Below, piece by piece: positions 45,778 to 52,704 of a stretch of DNA of 64,000 nt; position 1 is the stretch's first letter, and each line of letters opens with the position of its first letter. The stretch is from Nonomuraea sp. SYSU D8015 (GTDB lineage Bacteria; Actinomycetota; Actinomycetes; Streptosporangiales; Streptosporangiaceae): NCBI RefSeq assembly GCF_008065375.1, contig NZ_VJYI01000012.1:244356-308355 (forward strand). The letters run 5' to 3'. Made by a program: the position numbers and the translations under genes. The notes under the pieces were generated by a model that worked only from the letters and a program-made list of their open reading frames with translations, was not told the origin of the DNA and made no database searches.

Positions 45778-46743
45778 ATGAGCGGGTCGGCGGACCGGCT
45801 GCCGAGACTGCTGGCGCTGGTGCCGTACCTGATGTCCCATCCCGGGGCGCAGGTCGGCGAGGTGGCCGCGGTGTTCGGGCTGAGCGAGAAGCAGCTCATC
45901 GACGACCTGCAGCTGGTGTGGATGTGCGGGCTGCCCGGCCACACCCCCGGCGACCTCATCGACGTGTCCTGGGACGGCGGCGAGATCGTCATCGACAACG
46001 CCGACACCATCGCCAGGCCGCTGCGGCTCGGCATCGACGAGGCCAGCGCCCTGCTGGTGGCGCTGCGCATGCTGGCCGCCACGCCCGAGCTGGCCGAGGT
46101 GCCGGGCGACGCGCTGCCGCGCGTGACGGCCAAGCTGGAGCGGGCCGCGGGAGAGGGCGCCGCCACCGTCAGCAGCCAGGTCGCGGTCGACGTCGACGCC
46201 GCCCCCGACGCGCTGCCGCGCGTGCGCGAGGCGCTGACCGGGAAGCGCCGGCTGTCGCTGCGCTACTACGTGCCCGGCCGTGACGAGGTGACGCCGCGCG
46301 AGGTCGACCCCACCCGGATCGTGGTCGTCGACGGCCGCGCCTACCTGGAGGGCTGGTGCTACCGCGCCGAGGCGATGCGGCTGTTCCGGCTGGATCGGAT
46401 GCTCGGCGTGGACGTGCTCGACGTGCCCGCCGACCCGCCGGAGGAGGCCGAGCCCATCGACGTCACCCAGGGCGTCTTCCGCCCGTCCCCGACCGACGAG
46501 CTGGTCGAGCTGGAGCTCAGCGCGGCCGGACGGTGGGTGGCCGAGTACTACCCGTGCGAGGAGGTCACCGAGCTGGGCGAGGGACGGCTGCGGGTGGCGC
46601 TGCGGGCCCGCGACGAGGACTGGATACTGAAGCTGGCGCTGCGCCTGGGCGACACCGGCCGGGTCGTCTCGCCGCCCGCGATGGCCGAGACCGTGCGCCG
46701 GGAGGCCGAGCGCGCCCTGGCCCTGTACGCTCACCGGTCATGA
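45778..46743 (+). CDS. pafC: WYL-domain transcription regulator PafC
   Basis: 321 residues, partner of PafB. The N-terminal winged helix (RLPRLLALVPYLMSHPGAQV, FGLSEKQLIDDL) and WYL domain (RLSLRYYVPGRDEVTPREVDP, YLEGWCYRAEAMRLFRLDRM) are clear, followed by a WCX region. The GRRYL-type nucleic-acid-sensing residues are partly altered, as usual for PafC. Its stop overlaps the next ATG in ATGA, coupling it to a 51-residue membrane peptide. Confidence 0.95.
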   Translation: MSGSADRLPRLLALVPYLMSHPGAQVGEVAAVFGLSEKQLIDDLQLVWMCGLPGHTPGDLIDVSWDGGEIVIDNADTIARPLRLGIDEASALLVALRMLAATPELAEVPGDALPRVTAKLERAAGEGAATVSSQVAVDVDAAPDALPRVREALTGKRRLSLRYYVPGRDEVTPREVDPTRIVVVDGRAYLEGWCYRAEAMRLFRLDRMLGVDVLDVPADPPEEAEPIDVTQGVFRPSPTDELVELELSAAGRWVAEYYPCEEVTELGEGRLRVALRARDEDWILKLALRLGDTGRVVSPPAMAETVRREAERALALYAHRS

Positions 46744-46895
46744 CGTGGATTTTCCTGGCCGCCGGTCTGGTGCTGGCCGGGCTGGCCGTCCTCGGGGTCG
46801 CGGCCGCCCGGGTCGTGGCCGCGGCACGCGGCTTGAACAGGGAAATCGCTCAAATTAACGAGCAATTCAGTCTCAAACAGGACCTCAGGGGATGA
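46740..46895 (+). CDS. 51-residue single-helix membrane micro-protein
   Basis: The start ATG 46740 overlaps the pafC stop (ATGA). Residues 3-30 (WIFLAAGLVLAGLAVLGVAAARVVAA) form one transmembrane helix. A short charged tail follows, NREIAQINEQFSLKQDLRG. There are no Cys or catalytic residues. The gene is too short for automatic calling but well placed between pafC and tatA. A role beside the Tat translocase is only a guess from location. Confidence 0.6.
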   Translation: MTWIFLAAGLVLAGLAVLGVAAARVVAAARGLNREIAQINEQFSLKQDLRG

Positions 46896-46962
46896 GGCAG
46901 AGCTTCCGGCAGCGTACGATCGGGGAAGCACAGCACTCCGCTCTCACCATGAAGGACGTCAC

Positions 46963-47283
46963 ATGAACTTGGGAGCTCCAGAGATCATCCTGATCCTGGT
47001 GGCCTTGGTCCTGCTTTTCGGGGCCAAGAAGCTGCCGGACCTCGCCCGTGGCGTCGGACGTTCCCTGCGCATCTTCAAGGCGGAGACCAGCAAGATGACC
47101 GAGGACGACGACGACAAGCCGACGGTCGTGCAGGCCAAGCCCGAGCCGCAGGCCCAGCCGGCGCCCCCGCAGCAGATCCCGGCCGCGCCCGCGCCGCAGC
47201 TGTCCGCCGAGGAGCAGGCCCGCCGGCTCGAGGAGGAGGCCGCGCGCCTGCGTGCGAGCGCGCAGGCCGACAAGCGTCCCTGA
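46963..47283 (+). CDS. tatA: Sec-independent translocase subunit TatA
   Basis: 106 residues. The N-terminal membrane helix (PEIILILVALVLLFGAKKLPDL) and the FGxKKLP hinge with the following amphipathic helix (ARGVGRSLRIFKAE) are diagnostic. The C-terminal half is a charged Pro/Ala/Glu/Gln-rich tail. TatA oligomers form the pathway for folded proteins delivered by TatC. ATG 46963 follows AAGGACGTCAC. tatC begins 31 bp after the stop. Confidence 0.95.
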   Translation: MNLGAPEIILILVALVLLFGAKKLPDLARGVGRSLRIFKAETSKMTEDDDDKPTVVQAKPEPQAQPAPPQQIPAAPAPQLSAEEQARRLEEEAARLRASAQADKRP

Positions 47284-47314
47284 CCACCCGTCCCCTCGTC
47301 CCCAGGACTGCTAG

Positions 47315-48205
47315 ATGGCGCTGCTGAAACGGTCGGGTCCCAAGGCGAAGCCGGAGCGGGATCCCGAAGGCCGGATGCCGCTCATGGAGCACCTGCGTGA
47401 GCTGCGCAACCGGCTGCTCGTCGCGTTCGCCGCCGTGGCGGTGGGCCTGATCATCGGCTGGATCGTGTCCGGGCCGATGTGGGAGCTGCTGAAGGATCCC
47501 TACTGCTCGACCCCTCAGTCGCACGACCTCAACGGCAAGTGCAGCCTGACCTACAACGGCATCTTCTCGTCCTTCTTCATCACGCTGAAGATCTCGCTGA
47601 TGGTCGGACTGGTGGCGGCCTCGCCCGTGTGGCTCTACCAGATCTGGGCGTTCGTCACCCCGGCGCTCTACCGCGCCGAGAAGCGCTACACGCTGACGTT
47701 CCTCGCACTGGCCATCCCGCTGTTCGCGCTGGGCGCGGCGCTGTCCTACTTCATCATGGACACCGCCCTGGGGTTCCTGCTGAGCTTCTCGCTCGACGAC
47801 ACGGTGGCCACCATCTCGATCGACGAATACCTCGACTACGTACTGATCATGCTGCTGATCTTCGGGGTGTCGTTCGAGCTGCCGTTGCTGCTGGTGTTCC
47901 TCAACATCATCGGGGTGCTGTCGCACGCGACCGTCGCCAAGCACCGGCGGCTGGTCATCTTCCTGATGTTCGTGTTCGGCGCCGTCGTCACGCCCGGCGG
48001 CGACCCGGTCACCATGATGGCGCTGGCGGCGCCGATGATCGTGCTGTTCGCGGCGGCCGAGCTGTTCATGTACCTGCGGGAGAAGAGACGGCCGCAGAGC
48101 GAGTTCGCCGGCCTGTCCGACGACGAGGCCTCGCCGCTGACCGAGGACGACACGCCGCTCGACGAGGATCAGGACCGCGCGGAGGATTCCGGTACCACGC
48201 GATAG
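47315..48205 (+). CDS. tatC: Sec-independent translocase subunit TatC
   Basis: 296 residues with six membrane helices. MPLMEHLRELRNRLLVAF is the conserved N-terminal signal-peptide-binding region. Conserved Pro/Glu positions follow (SPVWLYQIWAFVTPALYRAEKRY, FGVSFELPLLLVFL). Two Cys in the first external loop (PYCST...KCSL) may form a disulfide. The acidic C-terminal tail (DEASPLTEDDTPLDEDQ) is cytoplasmic. It binds twin-arginine signal peptides and recruits TatA. Confidence 0.96.
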   Translation: MALLKRSGPKAKPERDPEGRMPLMEHLRELRNRLLVAFAAVAVGLIIGWIVSGPMWELLKDPYCSTPQSHDLNGKCSLTYNGIFSSFFITLKISLMVGLVAASPVWLYQIWAFVTPALYRAEKRYTLTFLALAIPLFALGAALSYFIMDTALGFLLSFSLDDTVATISIDEYLDYVLIMLLIFGVSFELPLLLVFLNIIGVLSHATVAKHRRLVIFLMFVFGAVVTPGGDPVTMMALAAPMIVLFAAAELFMYLREKRRPQSEFAGLSDDEASPLTEDDTPLDEDQDRAEDSGTTR

Positions 48206-48221
48206 GCGATAGGTTCCGGGC

Positions 48222-49109
48222 GTGTCCCCCCAACTCGCCCTGCTCGTCAACCCGGCCGCCCGCGGCGGCCGCACCGTGCGCCTGCTCGAGCCCGTGGCGC
48301 GCCGGCTGCGTGCCGGCGGGGCCGAGCTGTCGGTGATCGTCGGCGACGACGCCGCCGACGCGCTCGAACGCGCCTGCACGGCCGTCGCCGAACGCCCCGA
48401 CGCGCTCGTCGCCTTCGGTGGCGACGGCCTGGTGCATCTGGCCGTCCAGGCCGTGGCCGGCACCGACGTGCCCCTCGGCATCATCCCGGCCGGCACCGGC
48501 AACGACATCGCCGCCGCGCTCGGCGTGCCCTGCGACGACCCGGTCGCCGCGGCCCGCACCGTGCTGCGCATGAAGTCCCGGCTGGTCGACGCCGCCCGCA
48601 TCCGCACGGGGCGCACCGAGGAGCTGTTCGCCGGGGTGGTGGCCTGCGGGTTCGACTCACGCGTCAACGAGCGGGCCAACCGGCTCACCTGGCCGCCGGG
48701 GACGGCCCGGTACCTCATGGCCATGGTGGGGGAGCTGCGGTCGTTCCGGCCGATCCCGTTCCGGGTCACGTTCGACGGGGACGAGGTGATCGAGCGCGAG
48801 GCCATGCTGGTGGCGGTGGCCAACACCCGCTCCTACGGCGCCGGGATGCGGGTCTGCCCGGACGCCCAGCCCGACGACGGGCTGCTGGACGTGATGATGG
48901 TGGGCGCCCTGTCCAAAGGGGAGTTCCTGCGGGTGTTCCCGAGCGTGTACCGGGGGACGCACGTCGGGCACCGGGCGGTGTCGGTGCGGCGGGCGCGCAG
49001 CGTGCGGCTGGAGGCGGCGGACGTGGTCGCCTACGCCGACGGTGAACGAGTCGGGCCGGTGCCGGTGGAGTGCGAGATCCGGCCGGGCGCGCTGCGCGTG
49101 ATCGTTTGA
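48222..49109 (+). CDS. Diacylglycerol/lipid kinase (DagK/YegS family)
   Basis: 295 residues. LVNPAARGG at the N-terminus, VAFGGDGLVHLAVQ (ATP-binding GGDG) and IIPAGTGNDIAAALG are the hallmarks of the DAGK catalytic domain, and the C-terminal beta domain ends VPVECEIRPGALRVIV. It phosphorylates diacylglycerol or a similar lipid at the inner membrane surface. GTG 48222 starts 16 bp after tatC, so co-transcription is likely. In M. tuberculosis tatC is followed directly by helY, so this gene is an insertion in that order. Confidence 0.9.
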   Translation: MSPQLALLVNPAARGGRTVRLLEPVARRLRAGGAELSVIVGDDAADALERACTAVAERPDALVAFGGDGLVHLAVQAVAGTDVPLGIIPAGTGNDIAAALGVPCDDPVAAARTVLRMKSRLVDAARIRTGRTEELFAGVVACGFDSRVNERANRLTWPPGTARYLMAMVGELRSFRPIPFRVTFDGDEVIEREAMLVAVANTRSYGAGMRVCPDAQPDDGLLDVMMVGALSKGEFLRVFPSVYRGTHVGHRAVSVRRARSVRLEAADVVAYADGERVGPVPVECEIRPGALRVIV

Positions 49110-49360
49110 AATCTACATTGTAAAGGCGTCAAGGCCGGTCGCGTGCCCTAGGGGCCTGCCGGAGCGCCCTCCTGCCGCCCAAGGGGCCTGTCCGGAGCGC
49201 CCTTCCCAAGGACCTCAGCCGAGTGCTTTCCTTCCTCAAGGGACATCGGCTGAAGCATGGCGAGGTGGGGAGGGGGTGGGATGCGGGCCGCGGGGGAGTG
49301 GCGGGACGGGGGGAATGGCGCGGGACGGACCGGAATGGCGATTTCGGTAGGCTGACGGGT
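49110..49360. repeat. Spacer with two imperfect 39-bp-spaced repeats and the helY promoter
   Basis: AGGGGCCTGCCGGAGCGCCC (about 49151) recurs at about 49190 as AGGGGCCTGTCCGGAGCGCC. The style matches the degenerate repeats at 37078-37215. At the 3' end TAGGCT (49348-49353) lies 7 nt before the helY ATG. AT-rich TACATTGTA follows the lipid-kinase stop. Confidence 0.5.
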
Positions 49361-52096
49361 ATGACAACGCCAGCGGAACGCTATGCGGCCTTCCGTCAGA
49401 AGCACGGGGACGACGGGGCCGCTCTCAGATCGTTCCGAGGTCTCTACGACTTCGCGCTGGACGACTTCCAGCTCGACGCCTGCCGGGCCCTGGAGGCCGG
49501 CGACGGCGTCCTGGTGGCGGCGCCCACGGGGTCGGGCAAGACCGTCGTCGGGGAGTTCGCCGTCCACCTGGCCCTGGAGCAGGGCCGCAAATGCTTCTAC
49601 ACCACCCCCATCAAGGCGCTGTCCAACCAGAAGTACAACGACCTGGTCAAGCGCTACGGCACCGCCAAGGTCGGCCTGCTGACCGGTGACAACAGCGTCA
49701 ACGGCGAGGCCCCGATCGTGGTCATGACCACCGAGGTGCTGCGCAACATGCTCTACGCCGGCTCGGCCACGCTGGCCGGGCTCGGGTTCGCGGTGATGGA
49801 CGAGGTCCACTACCTGGCCGACCGGTTCCGCGGCGCGGTGTGGGAAGAGGTCATCATCCACCTGCCGGAGTCGGTCCGGCTGGTGGCGCTGTCGGCGACG
49901 GTGAGCAACGCCGAGGAGTTCGGCGAGTGGCTGGGCGAGGTGCGCGGCGACACCACGGTCATCGTCGACGAGCACCGGCCGGTGCCGCTGTGGCAGCACA
50001 TGATGGTCGGCAACCGCATCTACGACATGTTCATGACCGACGAACTGCCGCCGCGCATCAACCCCACGCTGATGCGCGTGACCCGGGACGCCGAGCGGCT
50101 GACCGCGGGCCGGGGCCGGCGCGGATACGGGCGGCCGCAGCGCTCCCGTCCGCCGGACAGGGTGCAGGTGATCGAGAAGCTCGACGCGGAGGGGCTGCTT
50201 CCGGCGATCACGTTCATCTTCTCCCGCGCCGGCTGCGACGCGGCCGTGCAGCAGTGCCTGTACGCGGGCATCCGCCTCACCACCGACCGCGAGCGCCACG
50301 AGGTCAGGCAGCTCGTCGACGAGCGCACCGCTCACCTGCCCGACGAGGATCTGGCGGTGCTGGGCTACCTGGAGTGGCGCGACTGCCTGGAACGCGGCCT
50401 GGCCGCCCACCACGCGGGCATGCTGCCGGCCTTCAAGGAGGTCGTGGAGGAGCTGTTCACGCGCGGGCTGGTCAAGGCCGTCTTCGCCACCGAGACCCTC
50501 GCCCTGGGCATCAACATGCCGGCCAGGAGCGTGGTGATCGAGAAGCTCGACAAGTGGAACGGCGAGACCCACGCCGACCTCACACCCGGCGAGTACACCC
50601 AGCTCACCGGGCGGGCCGGGCGGCGCGGCATCGACATCGAGGGGCACGCCGTGGTGCTGTGGCAGCCAGGCATGGACCCGCTGTCCGTGGCGGGCCTGGC
50701 CGGCACCCGCACGTACCCGTTGCGCTCCAGCTTCCAGCCGTCGTACAACATGGCGGTCAACCTGGTCGGCCAGTTCGGCAGGGAGCGGGCGCGGACGCTG
50801 CTGGAGGAGTCGTTCGCGCAGTTCCAGGCCGACCGGGCGGTCGTGGGGCTGGCCAAGCAGCTGCGCAAGCACGAGGAGGCCCTCGAGGGCTACCAGCAGG
50901 CCATGACGTGCCACCTGGGCGACTTCCCGGAATACGCCGCGCTGCGCCGGCGCCTGTCCGACCGCGAGGCCGAGCTGTCCAGGCAGCGCGGCGCCGCCCG
51001 GCGGGCCGCGGCCGTGCGGTCGCTGGAGGCGTTGGAGCCCGGAGACGTCATCCGCGTGCCCGGCGGACGCCGGGCGGGCCTGGCGATCGTGCTCGACCCC
51101 GGGCGCAACCCCCGCGGCCGCGCTGCCGGGACGGGGCCCAGCCCGCTGGTGCTGACGATCGGCAAGCAGGTCAAGAAGCTCGACCCGGCCGACTTCCCCG
51201 TGCCGGTCGAGCCCCTGGAGAAGCTGCGCATCCCGAAGAACTTCAACGGCCGCTCGCCCAAGGAACGCGCCAACCTGGTCTCCACGCTGCTGGCCAAGAT
51301 CGGCGACCGCGACCTCGGCAAGCCGCCCAGGGCGCGCGACCACACGGTGGAGGACGAAGAGGTCAACGAGCTGCGCCGGCGCATCCGCCAGCACCCCTGC
51401 CACGGCTGCGACGAGCGGGAAGACCACGCCCGCTGGGCCGAGCGCTACTACAAGCTGCAGCGCGAGACCGAGGGGCTGCGCCGCCGCGTCGAGGGCCGCT
51501 CGCACGTCATCTCCCGTACGTTCGACCGCATCTGCTCGGTCCTGGAGCAGCTGGGCTACCTCGACGGTGAGACGGTCACCGACGAGGGACGCCGTCTTGG
51601 CCGCCTCTACACCGAGCTGGACCTGCTGACCGCCGAGAGCCTGCGCCAGGGGCTGTGGGAGGATCTCGACCCGGCCGAGCTGGCGGCGTGCGTGTCGGCG
51701 CTGGTGTTCGAGTCGCGGGCCGCCGACGACGCCCGCCGGCCCAAGATCCCCGCCGGGCGGGCCCAGGACGCGCTGACGGCGATGATCCGCCTGTGGGGGG
51801 AGCTGGAGGGCATCGAGTCCGACCACGGGCTGTCCACGATCAGGGAGCCCGACCTGGGGTTCGCCTGGGCGGCCTTCCGCTGGACGAAGGGGCACACCCT
51901 GGACGCCGTGCTCATGGACGGCGTCAACGGCAACGAGCTGGCCGCCGGCGACTTCGTACGGTGGATCAAGCAGCTGATGGACCTGCTCGGCCAGCTCGGC
52001 AACGCGGCGCCGCCGGGCAGCAAGATCAAGCAGACGTCCGTCAAGGCGGTGGACGCCATGCGGCGCGGTGTGGTGGCGTACTCGTCCTTGAGCTGA
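49361..52096 (+). CDS. helY: Ski2/Mtr4-type DEAD/DEAH helicase (HelY)
   Basis: 911 residues. Superfamily 2 helicase: APTGSGKT (Walker A, residues 54-61), TPIKALSNQKY (Ia), MDEVHYL (DEVH motif II), LSATVSN (III), HAGMLPAFKEVVEELF and FATETLALGINMPA (IV-V), and TGRAGRRGID (VI). A C-terminal DSHCT-like domain follows (GILWEDLD region, AFRWTKG near 850). ATP-driven unwinding of RNA or DNA; the precise target is unknown. ATG 49361 lies 7 nt after TAGGCT, so it is probably leaderless. Its place after pafBC-tatAC matches Rv2092c. Confidence 0.94.
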   Translation: MTTPAERYAAFRQKHGDDGAALRSFRGLYDFALDDFQLDACRALEAGDGVLVAAPTGSGKTVVGEFAVHLALEQGRKCFYTTPIKALSNQKYNDLVKRYGTAKVGLLTGDNSVNGEAPIVVMTTEVLRNMLYAGSATLAGLGFAVMDEVHYLADRFRGAVWEEVIIHLPESVRLVALSATVSNAEEFGEWLGEVRGDTTVIVDEHRPVPLWQHMMVGNRIYDMFMTDELPPRINPTLMRVTRDAERLTAGRGRRGYGRPQRSRPPDRVQVIEKLDAEGLLPAITFIFSRAGCDAAVQQCLYAGIRLTTDRERHEVRQLVDERTAHLPDEDLAVLGYLEWRDCLERGLAAHHAGMLPAFKEVVEELFTRGLVKAVFATETLALGINMPARSVVIEKLDKWNGETHADLTPGEYTQLTGRAGRRGIDIEGHAVVLWQPGMDPLSVAGLAGTRTYPLRSSFQPSYNMAVNLVGQFGRERARTLLEESFAQFQADRAVVGLAKQLRKHEEALEGYQQAMTCHLGDFPEYAALRRRLSDREAELSRQRGAARRAAAVRSLEALEPGDVIRVPGGRRAGLAIVLDPGRNPRGRAAGTGPSPLVLTIGKQVKKLDPADFPVPVEPLEKLRIPKNFNGRSPKERANLVSTLLAKIGDRDLGKPPRARDHTVEDEEVNELRRRIRQHPCHGCDEREDHARWAERYYKLQRETEGLRRRVEGRSHVISRTFDRICSVLEQLGYLDGETVTDEGRRLGRLYTELDLLTAESLRQGLWEDLDPAELAACVSALVFESRAADDARRPKIPAGRAQDALTAMIRLWGELEGIESDHGLSTIREPDLGFAWAAFRWTKGHTLDAVLMDGVNGNELAAGDFVRWIKQLMDLLGQLGNAAPPGSKIKQTSVKAVDAMRRGVVAYSSLS

Positions 52097-52108
52097 GCCG
52101 GGCGGCCG

Positions 52109-52294
52109 CTAGTCGTCGTGGGCGAGGCCGAGGCCGGTCATCACCAGACCGATCAGGCCCACGACGACGGCGGCGGCGGTCAGCATGCCACCGTCGAACA
52201 CCAGGTGCAGCAGGCCGAAGCTCTTGTCGAAGAAGTGGTCGGCGATGAGCGCGCCGAAACCTTGGATCATGAGGATGATGCCGAGAAAGGTCAT
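52109..52294 (-). CDS. 61-residue two-helix membrane protein
   Basis: Two predicted transmembrane helices (residues about 2-19 and 34-57) joined by HFFDKSFGLLHLVFDGG, a short loop. It starts MTFLGIILMIQGFGALIADH. No domain known. Antisense to the 3' flank of helY, with only 12 bp between the stops. It lies just before the Trp-rich peptide cassette but on the opposite strand, so a link is speculative. Confidence 0.65.
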   Translation of the reverse strand: MTFLGIILMIQGFGALIADHFFDKSFGLLHLVFDGGMLTAAAVVVGLIGLVMTGLGLAHDD

Positions 52295-52572
52295 GCGCCG
52301 ATCGTCGCAAGCGCGGCGCGGCGTTCCATTGAACCAAAGTATCGGCCGCGGTCTCCTTGGAACCGGCTTGTCACACCACCTTTGGCGACTCTCTTACCTT
52401 CTCTAGGACTCTTACTCATTTACTGCACATTTAACGAATGCACGGAAGCGCTGGTCGCAGCGCTTTTGCGAGTCAAATCTCTCCGGTTTCGCCAAATATG
52501 TAGTGATTTATCCGAATTTCGGTGCTAACGTCCGATTTGTCACTGTGTTCGCCATCCATCGGGGGAGGAACC
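52295..52572 (+). promoter_or_regulatory. AT-rich leader of the Trp-rich peptide gene, with hairpin
   Basis: From about 52340 to 52560 A+T is far above the local average. AAGCGCTG-GTCG-CAGCGCTT (52446-52465), followed by TT, forms a perfect 8-bp hairpin that could be a terminator or attenuator. GGGGAGGA (52562-52569) is the ribosome-binding site of the peptide gene. The exact promoter was not identified. Confidence 0.5.
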
Positions 52573-52704
52573 ATGGCTAACACGCAGTTGTCGCAGGTCG
52601 GATACCAGCAGGGATGGGGCTGTCGCCGACGGCGCTGGTGGCGCCGGCGTAAACACCACCACTGGCACTGGAACTGCTGCCGGCGCAGGTGGTGGGGGTG
52701 GTAA
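52573..52704 (+). CDS. 43-residue Trp/Arg/His/Cys-rich peptide, candidate secreted or modified peptide
   Basis: Not a recognised family. The first 16 residues (MANTQLSQVGYQQGWG) are polar and leader-like. The rest is extreme: CRRRRWWRRRKHHHWHW then NCCRRRWWGW. In 43 residues there are 8 Trp, 10 Arg, 4 His, 1 Lys and 3 Cys (17, 35, 36) and no acidic residue. A strong Shine-Dalgarno GGGGAGGA precedes the ATG, and the gene overlaps the ABC exporter start by 16 bp. It could be a RiPP-like precursor, a cationic antimicrobial peptide or a metal/heme-binding peptide. No maturation enzyme is seen nearby. Confidence 0.7.
   Translation: MANTQLSQVGYQQGWGCRRRRWWRRRKHHHWHWNCCRRRWWGW

Noticed and set aside
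52530..52560. PafBC-type promoter (TTGTCrGTG with downstream TAnnnT) before the Trp-rich peptide
   Set aside because: TTGTCACTG has one mismatch and no proper TAnnnT at the right distance; transcription would begin inside the ribosome-binding site.
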